Source: Streptomyces catenulae | Lineage (GTDB): Bacteria > Actinomycetota > Actinomycetes > Streptomycetales > Streptomycetaceae | Direction of reading: 5' to 3' | Assembly: GCF_000718015.1 (NCBI RefSeq) | Contig: NZ_JODY01000005.1 | Location: forward strand, 115,210 to 179,209 | DNA: 64,000 nucleotides | In this document: in pieces, positions 26,492 through 35,035 of the stretch | Position numbering within the stretch: the first letter of the stretch is position 1 | How the letters are laid out: every line of letters starts with the position of its first letter | Position numbers and translations under genes: made by a program | Notes under the pieces: generated by a model | Databases searched by the model: none | Seen by the model: only the letters and a program-made list of their open reading frames with translations | What the model was told of the DNA's origin: nothing

Positions 26492-27469
26492 ATGCACCAT
26501 CTGCTCGGTCGGCTGAGCACCAGCGATCCGGAGGCCGGAGACAGCCTCCGGATCGTGGCGTACTTCGATGTCCTCCTCGCCCGGGGCTCCGGGGTCGCCG
26601 GACTGCTGCGCGGCGCCGCGGTCCTCGCGGGCTGCACCGCCGGAGCCGAGATCTCCGGACGCATCCGCCGCCGCGACCCCGAGGGGAAGGAACCGGCCGA
26701 ACACCGCGACGCCCCGCGCGCCCCGCAGCGGTCCGGCACCGACTGGGCCGTCTGGCTGGAGCGCGACGGCGAGGGGTCGGCCCTGGACGAGATGATCGTG
26801 GACCGTCTCGCCTTCGGCGTCGAACTCCTGGAGACCCACCGCGCCCCCACGGGCTTCGACGCCGTCGTCGACGACGCACGGCCGCTCGCCGAACGCGTCA
26901 AGCGGCTCCCACGGTTCCGCCTCGACCCGTCCACACCCGTACGCATCCTCGCCACCGCCGCGGACGCACCGGAACTGGGCGCGCCCTCGGCGGTCGTGCC
27001 CACCCGCTACGGACTCCTGCGCGCCACCCTCGACGTCTCCGGCCGTCTCGCCGCCACGGGTACGACGGGCATCGGCCCCTGGGCCCGCGCCGATCAGGCC
27101 CCGGAGTCCTGGGAGGGAGCCTGTATCGCCTTCCGGCTGACGGACGCCGACGACCCGGTGGTCGACGCCTCGGACCTGGGCGCCGTGCTGATGCTGCTGC
27201 GGGCCCACGACCCGCGGGCGCCGCACGACGACGTCCGGGCCCTGGCCCGCCTCGACGCGCGGTCCGCGCACGTCCTCCGCACGCTCGTGGAGGCCGACAG
27301 CATCCGCTCCGCGGCGGCCACGCTCGGTATGCACCACTCCAGCGTCCAGGCGCGCCACGAGGCACTCGTCGAGGCGCTCGGCTACGACCCGCGCACGAAC
27401 GTCGGCAAGATGCGCTACATCGCCGCCGAACTGCTGCAACGCCTCACCGACACACCGCCCGGAAGGTGA
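26492..27469 (+). CDS. HTH transcriptional regulator, PucR/CdaR-like C-terminus
   Basis: A 325-residue protein starting MHHLLGRLSTSD. The C-terminal 60 residues carry the regulator signature seen in PucR/CdaR proteins: HVLRTLVEADSIRSAAATLGMHHSSVQARHEALVEALGYD, an HTH for DNA binding. The N-terminal part is a degenerate sensory domain. A GGCCGGACC/GGTCGGCC hairpin between the esterase stop and this gene (26435-26457) could be an attenuator or terminator. It probably controls the SDR/esterase genes just upstream. Alternative start at 26447 has no RBS. Confidence 0.75.
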   Translation: MHHLLGRLSTSDPEAGDSLRIVAYFDVLLARGSGVAGLLRGAAVLAGCTAGAEISGRIRRRDPEGKEPAEHRDAPRAPQRSGTDWAVWLERDGEGSALDEMIVDRLAFGVELLETHRAPTGFDAVVDDARPLAERVKRLPRFRLDPSTPVRILATAADAPELGAPSAVVPTRYGLLRATLDVSGRLAATGTTGIGPWARADQAPESWEGACIAFRLTDADDPVVDASDLGAVLMLLRAHDPRAPHDDVRALARLDARSAHVLRTLVEADSIRSAAATLGMHHSSVQARHEALVEALGYDPRTNVGKMRYIAAELLQRLTDTPPGR

Positions 27470-27503
27470 GACGCCGCCGCTCCGCGCCGCCTCACCTCCG
27501 GAC

Positions 27504-28250
27504 TCACCCCCGCGACCTCAACACATCGACCTCACAGCCCGGTGCGAACGGGTCGAAGCCGTGCTCGACCAGCCAGCGGACCACCAACAGGCTCCGCAGC
27601 GACCACCATCCGCGGATCACGGCGCGATCGACCTCGGCGCCGTAACCGGCGAGGACGTCGTCGAGACGCTCCTCGTGGCCGAGCGTGAAGGTGGCGAGGT
27701 CGTACAGGGCGTCGCCCCGGCCCGCCTCGGACCAGTCGATGATGCCGGTGACCTCGTCGCCGTCGACGAAGACGTGCGCGATCTGCAGGTCACCGTGGGT
27801 GAACGCCGGGGTCCACGGCCGGAGTGCGGCCTCGGCGACCCGGCGGTTGCGGGTGACCAGATCGGCGGGGGGGACGCCGCCCGCCACGAGCTGCTCGCAC
27901 TCGGCGTCGAGCTGCGCCCTCAGCGCGGCGGCGCTCCGACCGGCCTGGCCGGGACGGGGCGGCGGCGGTGCCTCGTGCAGCTCACGGAAGGCGGCGCCCG
28001 CCGCCGCCCACGCCGCCGGGGACCCGGTCGACGGTCCGCCGAGACGCCCGAGCGTCGTCCCCGGGAGCGCGGCGAGGGCGAGCACGGGCGGTCTGTGCCA
28101 CCGGATCTGCGGGGTCGGGACCGGCGCCAGGGACATCGCCTCGACCTCGGCTTCCAGACGCGCCCGATCGGCGTCCACCTTCAGGAACACGTCGCCGACG
28201 CGCAGGGTCGCGCGCTCGGAGTGGGCGACGACGACTTCGACCTCATCCAT
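27504..28250 (-). CDS. Aminoglycoside phosphotransferase (APH)-family kinase
   Basis: A 248-residue protein of the APH/choline kinase fold. FTHGDLQIAHVFVDGDEVTGIIDWSEAGRGDALYDLATF contains the catalytic HGD and the metal-binding DW motif. N-terminal RVGDVFLKVDADRARLEAEVEAM supplies the ATP-binding Lys and the conserved Glu. Family members phosphorylate aminoglycosides, homoserine, fructosamine and other small molecules. The substrate is not evident; the protein is slightly short, which is frequent among uncharacterised streptomycete APH proteins. The ATG at 28250 is preferred; a longer frame to 28376 is Arg-rich. It converges on the PucR-like gene. Confidence 0.82.
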   Translation of the reverse strand: MDEVEVVVAHSERATLRVGDVFLKVDADRARLEAEVEAMSLAPVPTPQIRWHRPPVLALAALPGTTLGRLGGPSTGSPAAWAAAGAAFRELHEAPPPPRPGQAGRSAAALRAQLDAECEQLVAGGVPPADLVTRNRRVAEAALRPWTPAFTHGDLQIAHVFVDGDEVTGIIDWSEAGRGDALYDLATFTLGHEERLDDVLAGYGAEVDRAVIRGWWSLRSLLVVRWLVEHGFDPFAPGCEVDVLRSRG

Positions 28251-28391
28251 GGGCGACCAGTATTCCGGGGATGATCGCCGCCGTCGCCGGGTTTCCGACG
28301 TGCGCCCGCGCGGCCGACCGTGGCCCGGGCACCCGGCGGCCAGGCGGCGGAGCTCGGTGGGCGGCCGCCCGTCCACCGCGCTCCGCCGTCC

Positions 28392-29444
28392 TCATCCGAC
28401 GCGCAGCAGGATCTTGGTCCCGGTTCCCGCGCGGAGCCTGTGGATGGCCTCGACGGCGTCGTCGAGCGCCATCTCCTCGACCCAGCCGGTGGTGTCGTAC
28501 TCGCCCGCTGACATCCGCCCGATGACGCCGTCGAACTCCTCGGGGCGGTACCCCAGCGAACCCAGCAGCTCGTACTCGCCCATCATGATCTCGTTCGGCT
28601 GGATCTCGAACGGCTTCTCATGTCCCGACTGGAGGATCACCCGGCCCCCGGGGGCGAGGTGGGCGAGCCCCGTCCGCAGGGCCGCGCCGACCCCCGCGGC
28701 GTCGTAGAACACATCGACGCCGTCGCCACCCGTCAGACTCGCGACCGCCGCTCCGAGGTCCTCGGTGACCGGGTCGATGACGTGCGCGCCGAGCGCCGCG
28801 AGCTTGCCGCGGCGCTCCCCGTTCGGCTCGGACACCAGGATGTGCGCGACGCCACGCGCCCGGAACGCGTACCACGCCCCGATGCCCACCGGACCGGCGC
28901 CCGCCACGAGCACGACGTCCCCGGGGCCGGAGCGGCTGCGACCGGCACCGTGCCATGCGACGGACATCGGCTCGACCAGGGCGCCTCGCGCCAGGTCGAC
29001 GTCCTCGGGCAGCCGGTGGAACTGCCGCGCGTCGATCGAGACGAACTCCGCCATGCCGCCGCCGTTGGCGTTCGCCCCCAGCCCCGCCATGAGGCGGCAA
29101 CTGGTGGGCCGTCCGTGGCGGCACGCCGTGCACGTCCCGCAGCTGTAGGCGGTGGGGAAGACCGCGCCGCGCTCGCCCACCTCGACTCCGGTGACGCCTT
29201 CCCCGACCTCGACGACCGTCCCGGAGAACTCGTGTCCCATGGGCTGCGGCAGCTGTGCGCCGGTCACGGGATGCGGGCGGAAGAGATCGACGGGGGACGC
29301 CTCCGGGTGGAAATAGGTGTGCACATCGCCGCCGCAGATACCGACGTACCCGTTGCGGATCTTTATCCGACCGGGACCGACGACGGGCTCCGGCACGTCC
29401 TCGATCCGCAGATCTTCCCTGCCGTAGAACATTGCTGCTTTCAC
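28392..29444 (-). CDS. Zinc-dependent medium-chain alcohol dehydrogenase (butanediol dehydrogenase-like)
   Basis: A 350-residue MDR protein. The catalytic zinc site is GICGGDVHTYFHP and MGHEFSGTV, and the structural zinc site is the four-Cys loop CGTCTACRHGRPTSC. The Rossmann motif is VLVAGAGPVGIG. The order and length fit 2,3-butanediol or sorbitol-type dehydrogenases. The GTG start at 29444 has GAGGAG 6 nt upstream; the extra residues that would be gained by a start at 29579 are Arg/Pro-rich noise. It is followed by the APH gene in the same direction after 141 bp, so co-transcription is possible but not tight. Confidence 0.88.
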   Translation of the reverse strand: MKAAMFYGREDLRIEDVPEPVVGPGRIKIRNGYVGICGGDVHTYFHPEASPVDLFRPHPVTGAQLPQPMGHEFSGTVVEVGEGVTGVEVGERGAVFPTAYSCGTCTACRHGRPTSCRLMAGLGANANGGGMAEFVSIDARQFHRLPEDVDLARGALVEPMSVAWHGAGRSRSGPGDVVLVAGAGPVGIGAWYAFRARGVAHILVSEPNGERRGKLAALGAHVIDPVTEDLGAAVASLTGGDGVDVFYDAAGVGAALRTGLAHLAPGGRVILQSGHEKPFEIQPNEIMMGEYELLGSLGYRPEEFDGVIGRMSAGEYDTTGWVEEMALDDAVEAIHRLRAGTGTKILLRVG

Positions 29445-29578
29445 GGTTGCTCCTCGTCCCCCGTCCTCGCGCACTGAACAGGGCGCCCGCCGGTGCGGTG
29501 CCTGTCGAGGAGGGTTCCGCTCCCGGCAGGGGGCCGACAACCGCCACATGAGCAGGGTGGGACCGCCGCGCACCGCCA

Positions 29579-29599
29579 CCCGCGCGGAGGGCGCGCGGG
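29579..29599 (-). terminator. Hairpin terminator after the RlpA-like gene
   Basis: CCCGCGCG and CGCGCGGG around a 5-nt loop, about 31 bp past the stop of the reverse-strand three-gene operon. Confidence 0.5.
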
Positions 29600-29630
29600 C
29601 GCGGTGCGCGCGCCGGTGTCGGAGGTGTGG

Positions 29631-30059
29631 CTACGGCAGCACTTCCTCCGTCACCTCGATATGGCCCTGGTCGGGGTCGATGACGCCGCCGAGGCGCTGG
29701 AAGGCGCCGTCGGTGAGGTCGAGGCACTTGGGTTCCTGCGGGGTCTGGGCGAAGGTGCCGCGGTCGTTGATACGGACGACGAGGGACGCGCCGGTCGCCG
29801 TGTTGGTGACCTTCACCCGGGTGTTGAAGGGCAGCTGCGGATCGCGGGAGAGGGAGGTCGCCGCGGTGTCCGCGTTGTTGTCGAAGAGTTCACCGCTGGC
29901 GGTGTAGGCGCCGGGCGGTATGGGGCCGTAGTGCGTCGCCCAGCAGGTGTCGGCGCGCGGCGCGGTGGGCGCGGCGGAGCTGGGCGGCGCCGCGAGGACC
30001 ACCGCGGCGAGCGCGCTGACACCGACGGCCAGCCGGGCGAGGGGGAGTGCGCGGACCAT
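29631..30059 (-). CDS. Exported RlpA-like double-psi beta-barrel protein
   Basis: A 142-residue protein with a Sec signal (hydrophobic core about 8-24, cleavage after SSAA near 30). The mature part, CWATHYGPIPPGAYTASGELFDNNADTAATSLSRDPQLPFNTRVKVTNTATGASLVVRINDRGTF, has the double-psi beta-barrel signature of RlpA and bacterial expansin-like proteins (ASGE...A...LPFGT-type strand, VRINDRG). Such proteins bind or cleave bare glycan strands. It is the third gene of an operon with a thaumatin-like protein and a GH128-like glycosidase. GGAGAAAGG precedes the ATG. Confidence 0.88.
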   Translation of the reverse strand: MVRALPLARLAVGVSALAAVVLAAPPSSAAPTAPRADTCWATHYGPIPPGAYTASGELFDNNADTAATSLSRDPQLPFNTRVKVTNTATGASLVVRINDRGTFAQTPQEPKCLDLTDGAFQRLGGVIDPDQGHIEVTEEVLP

Positions 30060-30105
30060 GACTGCTGCCTTTCTCCGGGGCGGGAATGTCGGGCAGTTCT
30101 GTGGT

Positions 30106-30978
30106 TCAGCCCGCCGCGCGGTAGGCGGCGCCCACCTGCGTGGCGGTCGTGCCGTCGTACAGTCCGGTGCCGTCGCCGCGGCTGGTGGAGAGCGTGAACC
30201 AGGCGTACCGCTCGACGAACGGCAGGCCCTGGAGCATGGCCGTCGACTGCTGTACGAACGCCGCCTGCTGCTCCTGCGACGGGTAGCGCGGGGTACCGGA
30301 CGAGAAGTCGATCAAGGCGTACTCGGTGAGCCAGAGCGGCTTGTGGTGACGGTCGTAGGTGGCCTGGAGGTAGCCGCGCAGCTGGTCGGTGGCGCGGGCG
30401 GCGTCGAAGTCGCCGCCGTACCAGTGGACGGGCACGAAATCGACCGTGAGGCCGCGACCGGCGGCGCCCTGGAGGAACCGGTCGAGCCAGCCACCGGCGG
30501 TGTCCGCGCCGGTGGCGACCGCGGGCGCGCCGAGCCGCAGGCCCGTCGACTGCAACCGGGGCCACAGGTCGAGCGCCTGCTCCACCGGCATGGTGGCCTG
30601 TCCCGGGTGGTCGGGCTCGTTGAAGCCGAGCAGCGTCGTGCCCTGCTGCTTGGCCTGGTTCAGCTCGTCGTCGGTCACCGAACCCGGGCCCCAGATCATC
30701 GGGACGAACTCGACGCCGTCGGGCGCGGCGATCCCGGACCGGCCCGAGGACCAGGTGTAGAACCAACCGGCCCCGGAATCGGCGAGCGCCCAGGCGTCGC
30801 CGTCGAAGTTCCAGGCGCTCACGCCCTTCTTCTTCCCGTCGGCGACCTTTGGAACGGCGCTCCGGCCGGTGGCCGTCGCCGGGGCGTCGTCCGGAGCCGG
30901 GAGCGCCGTGGCGCTCCCGGCGGCCGAGAGGACGAGGGGGGCCGCCAGTGCGGCGGTGAGGATGCTTCTTCTGCGCAT
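30106..30978 (-). CDS. Exported glycoside hydrolase, GH128/Asl1-like (probable beta-1,3-glucanase)
   Basis: A 290-residue protein with an Arg-rich signal peptide start (MRRRSILTAALAAPLVLSAAG). KKGVSAWNFDG begins the barrel; LLGFNEPDHPGQATMPVEQALDLWPRL contains the acid/base Glu typical of the Asl1 glycosyl hydrolase domain, VHWYGGDF a substrate-contact strand and LTEYALIDF the probable nucleophile Glu. GH128 members cleave beta-1,3-glucan, a major fungal wall polymer. It lies 17 bp after the thaumatin-like gene and 46 bp before the RlpA-like gene. The start at 30978 is chosen over 31044 because only it gives a proper signal peptide. Confidence 0.85.
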   Translation of the reverse strand: MRRRSILTAALAAPLVLSAAGSATALPAPDDAPATATGRSAVPKVADGKKKGVSAWNFDGDAWALADSGAGWFYTWSSGRSGIAAPDGVEFVPMIWGPGSVTDDELNQAKQQGTTLLGFNEPDHPGQATMPVEQALDLWPRLQSTGLRLGAPAVATGADTAGGWLDRFLQGAAGRGLTVDFVPVHWYGGDFDAARATDQLRGYLQATYDRHHKPLWLTEYALIDFSSGTPRYPSQEQQAAFVQQSTAMLQGLPFVERYAWFTLSTSRGDGTGLYDGTTATQVGAAYRAAG

Positions 30979-30995
30979 GGTGCGTTCCCGTCCGT

Positions 30996-31808
30996 TCAGG
31001 CGCCGCGGTGGAATTCGACGGTGAAGCCGCTGCACCGGCTGCACTGCTGCATGACCTGGTTGCCCGGCTCCTGGTCCTGCCCCGACCAGCCGTACGCCTT
31101 CGGGCAGTTGGTCGCGATCATGTCGCTGTAGGGGGTCTTGGCGTCACGGTTCGGGCTGGTGCACAACTTCGGCGTGCCGTCGTCCCACCGCGTCAGGTTG
31201 TCGGCGGGGCACTTCGGCAGCAGATCCTCGGAGCACCCCACCTCGCCACAGCCGCCACCGGAGCCGGACACCTCGGTCGGCGTGATCGTGATGGGGACGG
31301 AGAAGGCGTTGACGTAGCTCACGTTGTACCAGGGCGCCAGGCCGTCGCCGCGGTCGAAGTTGAACTCGGCGAGACTGACCGGCTGTTCGCCGGTGTCCGG
31401 CGCACAGTGGTCGGCGAAGACGCCGCAGTCGCCCAACTCGCAGTGGAAACTGCTGCCGGACTCGCCGCTGCACCCCATACGGGCGAAGAACTTGCCGCGC
31501 CAGTGGCCGGGGTCCGCGTCCTCCGGGACGGTGACCGTCGCCGACTGCCCGGGCTCCAGGACGGGCAGCGACCCGAAATTCCGGGAACCGTCGGCGTTGA
31601 CGGCGCTGCCGACCCAGATTTTCTTTCCGGTGCTGTTGACGAACGTCACGGTGTGGGCGCCCGCGGTGGCCGCGGCAGGCACGGCGGCGAACGTCGAACC
31701 CGTGGCCGTCTCCGTCCGGGACCAGGCGCCCGGGTGTGACGGGACCAGCACCAGTAACGCGGCGACCACGGCTGCCGTGGCCACCAGCACACTCAAAACC
31801 TTGCGCAC
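30996..31808 (-). CDS. Exported thaumatin-like protein
   Basis: A 270-residue protein with an N-terminal hydrophobic signal or anchor (residues about 4-23). AGAHTVTFVNSTGKKIWVGSAVNADGSRNFG opens the thaumatin domain and 11 Cys are spread through the mature part (for instance FHCELGDCG, GGCGEVGCSEDLLPKCPAD), as in plant thaumatin-like antifungal proteins; the acidic REDDD-type cleft residues are plausibly present (AEFNFDRGDG). These proteins bind beta-glucans and permeabilise fungi. The GTG start follows GGAGGAG. First gene of the operon, with a 545-bp upstream region containing two palindromes. Confidence 0.88.
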   Translation of the reverse strand: MRKVLSVLVATAAVVAALLVLVPSHPGAWSRTETATGSTFAAVPAAATAGAHTVTFVNSTGKKIWVGSAVNADGSRNFGSLPVLEPGQSATVTVPEDADPGHWRGKFFARMGCSGESGSSFHCELGDCGVFADHCAPDTGEQPVSLAEFNFDRGDGLAPWYNVSYVNAFSVPITITPTEVSGSGGGCGEVGCSEDLLPKCPADNLTRWDDGTPKLCTSPNRDAKTPYSDMIATNCPKAYGWSGQDQEPGNQVMQQCSRCSGFTVEFHRGA

Positions 31809-32062
31809 AACTCCTCCGTCGAAGGTGGGGTGGGAGGCGGGAATTCGAGGACGCGCCGGTCACGCCGGTGGCTCTACGGTGCGGGCGTCGGCGCGGCGTG
31901 CGGTGCCCGGCGTACGACGCGGCGGTCGCGGCCCGGGCCTGCCGCGGCCCCGCCCACAAGGGCGCCTCGGGCACGTGCGGCAGTACATGGGCGGTAGGAG
32001 TCCGGTGGGCGGGGAAGCGGTGGCGGACGGTGGAACGGCCGGCCGGCGAGGGGACGTTCGGA

Positions 32063-32078
32063 ATGGCAACGTTGCCAT
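32063..32078. promoter_or_regulatory. Candidate LacI/GalR-family operator
   Basis: Perfect 16-bp palindrome ATGGCAACGTTGCCAT with the central CG typical of LacI-family operators. It is about 255 bp upstream of the thaumatin-like start on the other strand. The cognate regulator is not in the window. Confidence 0.55.
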
Positions 32079-32156
32079 CCCCCAGGCGCGGCAACCCGAA
32101 AACACGTACGGGAGCCCGCCGGGTCATATGACAGCCGCCGCCTCCCCACCTGTCAA

Positions 32157-32168
32157 TGGTCTGCACCA
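32157..32168. promoter_or_regulatory. Candidate DasR-responsive element
   Basis: TGGTCTGCACCA differs from the known streptomycete dre core TGGTCTAGACCA only at the two central positions. DasR is the GlcNAc-responsive GntR regulator of chitinolytic genes, which fits a fungal-wall operon. The flanks match the longer consensus less well. Confidence 0.4.
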
Positions 32169-32353
32169 GAACGCGACCCGTTTCCGGCCAGACGAAGGGG
32201 TGCCCCGTGGGGCGGCGCCGCCACCCCTCCTTGACGTTCCGGCCACGAGGGCTGAAAAGGCGTCATTACGCATCGAGCCGAGGCAATGGATCCTGAAACG
32301 GCGAGGAAGAAGAGCGAGGTACGAGGACGCGGGCCCAGCCGAGGGGGAGCGCC

Positions 32354-33400
32354 ATGTCCGGACCGCTGTATGTTCCCGTTCTGCCGGCGAAGTCGCACGC
32401 CCGAGAGGCGTACCGAAAGCTGATACCGGAGGTTCAGAGCGCCGTCGTGCCGCTGTGGAATCTCCCTCCCCGTCCGGGCCGCCGCCCGGACGAACTCATC
32501 TCCGGCGTACGGGGCGACGTACTCGACGTGAGCAAGGCCCAGCGCCACCATCCCGCCTGGGTCGACTCCCCGTTCGCCGACGAGGCGCAACTGTCGGTTC
32601 TCGCAAAGGTGTTGGCCGACCTCGCCGAGATGGGGCCGTTGCGCCCGGTCACCGGGCCCGAGCGCCCCGCAGGGCATCAGGCCGCGACGCTGGAGACTGC
32701 GCGGTGCGCGGGAAACGGCCTGGCCATACGGGTCAGGGTGCCCGGTGAGTGGGATGACGTCGTCAGCCACGCTGTCCGCGGTCTGGTCGCCCGAGTCGAT
32801 CCCGCGGTCGAGGCGGACCTCCTGCTCGACCTGGGCGCCGTCCGCGCCGACCGGCCCGATGCGGCGAAGGAGGCGTTGCGGGCGCTCGACGCCCTGATGC
32901 CACTGGCGCCCTGGCGGACGGCCGCCGTCCTGAGCGGCGGCTTTCCCGGCGTGACCGCCGAACTCGTGGAACTTGGCACGGCCGTGGAGCCTCGCTGGGA
33001 TTGGCTCGCCTGGCGTGAGCTGGCCAGCGCCACACGGGAGTTCCTTCCCCGGCTCACCTACGGTGACTACGGCATCGACTCCCCGCACGGCATCGCCCGG
33101 GGCCCCTCCTCCGGCAGCGGCGGACCGTCCTGGGGCGTGCTGCGGTACACCACCGACGAGTCGTTCGTTCTCGCGAAGGTTCCGACACAAGGCGACGGCA
33201 GGGCCGCTGTCATCCGGGACGCCGCTCGGGAACTGCTCGCGCTGCCGGATTTCCGTGGTGCGACGGCCAGTGCGGGCGAGACCTGGCTGCGCGACTGCGC
33301 GGGAGGCCGGGGCCCGGAAGGCACCGGGAACTTCGCGGTCTGGCTCCGGATGGGCAACATCCAGCACATGACGTACCTCGTCCGGAGCCTACGAGCCTGA
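32354..33400 (+). CDS. Beta family protein (T4 beta protein-like, PF14350 type)
   Basis: A 348-residue protein beginning MSGPLYVPVLPAKSHAREAYRKLIPEVQSAVVPLWNLPPRPG, which matches the YVPVLxxKxxE...PLxE(L)P opening of the beta-protein family found in phages and in mobile or defence-associated bacterial loci. The TIM-barrel-like pattern continues with SVLAKVLADLAEMGPLRPV, VEADLLLDLGAV, and ends with YLVRSLRA. Function of the family is not settled. GGGGGAG lies 7-8 nt before the ATG. No helicase or phage gene is next to it; a degraded fragment follows. Confidence 0.7.
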   Translation: MSGPLYVPVLPAKSHAREAYRKLIPEVQSAVVPLWNLPPRPGRRPDELISGVRGDVLDVSKAQRHHPAWVDSPFADEAQLSVLAKVLADLAEMGPLRPVTGPERPAGHQAATLETARCAGNGLAIRVRVPGEWDDVVSHAVRGLVARVDPAVEADLLLDLGAVRADRPDAAKEALRALDALMPLAPWRTAAVLSGGFPGVTAELVELGTAVEPRWDWLAWRELASATREFLPRLTYGDYGIDSPHGIARGPSSGSGGPSWGVLRYTTDESFVLAKVPTQGDGRAAVIRDAARELLALPDFRGATASAGETWLRDCAGGRGPEGTGNFAVWLRMGNIQHMTYLVRSLRA

Positions 33401-33600
33401 CCGGCGCGGGGCACCTCCACGCGCTGCACGCCGGTCACGACGACGTCTTCGCCGCTCTGCGGCACTTCTCCGGCACCGGCGCCCCCCCGGGCGCGCGGGC
33501 GGCCTCGCGGTCGACCCGCTCTGGTGGCGGCGCCTGCTCGGCCGGTACGCCGACGCGGTGCACCGGCTCAGGGGACGACCGCGTTGCCGGGGGGGCGGGT
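33401..33600 (+). pseudogene. Short coding remnant after the beta-protein gene
   Basis: Directly after the stop, GHLHALHAGHDDVFAALRHFSGTG reads as natural protein in one frame, and after a C-run near 33485 a second frame gives GGLAVDPLWWRRLLGRY followed by ADAVHRLRGR. No start codon or continuous frame joins them. This is probably the remnant of a longer gene; its family is not recognised. Confidence 0.3.
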
Positions 33601-33626
33601 GCCCGCCCCGCCCCCCGCCGGACACC

Positions 33627-34925
33627 TCAAGGCTCCCCCTCCGTGCTGCCCGCCCTGGCGTTCTGGAGGTCGGGGGTGGGGTTCGGGGGGACGGGGTCGT
33701 GGGGGAGGCGGTGTTCCAGGCGGAGCATCAGGAGTGTGCCCAGTGCGGCGAGGAGGCCGATGGCGAGCCAGGGGAGTTGGTGGTTCCGGCTGAAGAGGAG
33801 GCCGAACAGGCTGGGGGAGATGACGCTCGCGGCGGCGAAGGAGTACTGGAACGCCGCGAGGTAGGTGCCCCGCGATTCGATCGGCGCCGACGCCGCCGCG
33901 AGCGCGTTGGACGCGGGCCCGTACGTCATCTCCGCCAGGGAGAAGCACACCACCACCGGTACCAGGACCGGCACCAGCGCCGCCGACGGCACCAGCGCGG
34001 CGGCGGCGGACGCGGCGCACCACACCACCCACAGTCCCCCCGCCCACGCCATGGCCCGCGCCCGGGAACAGCGGCGGCGGACGAACCGGCTGACCGCGGC
34101 GGTGCACGTGGCCAGCAGCAGCGTGTTGAGAGCCAGCAGCGGACCGGGGGCCCAGCCCGGCCCGGACAGGCCCTTGACGACGTACGTCGGCAGCGACAGC
34201 GCCAGGAAGTTGCTGCACAGGGAGAAGAGGGTGCAGGTGGCGATCAGCACCAGATAGGGCCGGTCGCGCAGCAGCGCCGGGAGGCCGGAACGGCCCTGGG
34301 GCGACGGCGCCTGCGCGGTGCGGACGTGCGAGGTGGACGGCACCATCAGGACGACCACCACCGCGGCCACCAGGAACGCCAGCGCGCTGCCGAGGATCAG
34401 CCCGTCGTACGCCCGCGAGGAGTCGACGGCGAGCAGCAGACCGGCGAGCAACGCCCCGCCACCGGCTCCGGTCTCGCGGAGCATGCCGGTCCGGGCGAAC
34501 CACGACTCCTTCGCGTCCGCCCCCTCGGCGTCCGCCTGGTCGGCGATGAGGGTGAAGACCGATGACCAGTAGACGCGGGTGCCGGCCTTCATCACGAAGA
34601 CCGCGATCAGCAGGGAACTCGTCCCCGACACCGTCAGATAGAGCAGGAAACCCAGCCCCTGGAGCGCCTGCCCACCGGCGACCACCAGCCGGGGCCCGAA
34701 CCGGTCGACCACCCGCCCCACGAGCAGCGGCACCGGCAGCGCCGCCGCGCTGGCCACGCTGACGAGCACCCCGATCGTCCCCAGATCCAGCTCGGTGACG
34801 CGCAGGAAGTACAGCAGGGACAGCGGAAGGTACAGGCCGGTGCCCAGGGAGTCGATCCCCACCGCCACCAGCAGCGGCCACTTCCTCGGGCCGTCCCGCC
34901 CCGCTCGTGTCGTATCCCCTGCCAC
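33627..34925 (-). CDS. MFS transporter, about 12 TM segments
   Basis: About 432 residues starting at a GTG preceded by GGGAAGGG; a start at 35048 would extend into the HAD gene. The first segment is PLLVAVGIDSLGTGLYLPLSLLYFLRV, and motif A-like GRVVDRFGPRLVV follows TM2, with about 12 hydrophobic segments in all. It is the last gene of the reverse-strand arm of the pyrimidine-type cluster, and is the best candidate for product export and self-protection. Substrate is inferred only from position. Confidence 0.85.
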   Translation of the reverse strand: MAGDTTRAGRDGPRKWPLLVAVGIDSLGTGLYLPLSLLYFLRVTELDLGTIGVLVSVASAAALPVPLLVGRVVDRFGPRLVVAGGQALQGLGFLLYLTVSGTSSLLIAVFVMKAGTRVYWSSVFTLIADQADAEGADAKESWFARTGMLRETGAGGGALLAGLLLAVDSSRAYDGLILGSALAFLVAAVVVVLMVPSTSHVRTAQAPSPQGRSGLPALLRDRPYLVLIATCTLFSLCSNFLALSLPTYVVKGLSGPGWAPGPLLALNTLLLATCTAAVSRFVRRRCSRARAMAWAGGLWVVWCAASAAAALVPSAALVPVLVPVVVCFSLAEMTYGPASNALAAASAPIESRGTYLAAFQYSFAAASVISPSLFGLLFSRNHQLPWLAIGLLAALGTLLMLRLEHRLPHDPVPPNPTPDLQNARAGSTEGEP

Positions 34926-35035
34926 CTGCGCACCACCCTTCCCACCCGCCGGTACCGGGACCGGCGGGGCTGGATCTCCTTGTTCGGCTCCGGCCCGCGG
35001 ACCGGTACGGCCGTCCGGCGGCCCGGCGGCGCCGG

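Larger units (their letters stand above)
31809..32353. other. Intergenic region between the wall-targeting operon and the beta-protein gene
   Basis: 545 bp without convincing coding sequence in any frame, lying between two divergent genes. It contains a LacI-type palindrome (32063-32078), a GTCATATGAC palindrome (32123-32132) and a DasR-like TGGTCT..ACCA element (32157-32168). Probably a regulated divergent promoter. Confidence 0.6.
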
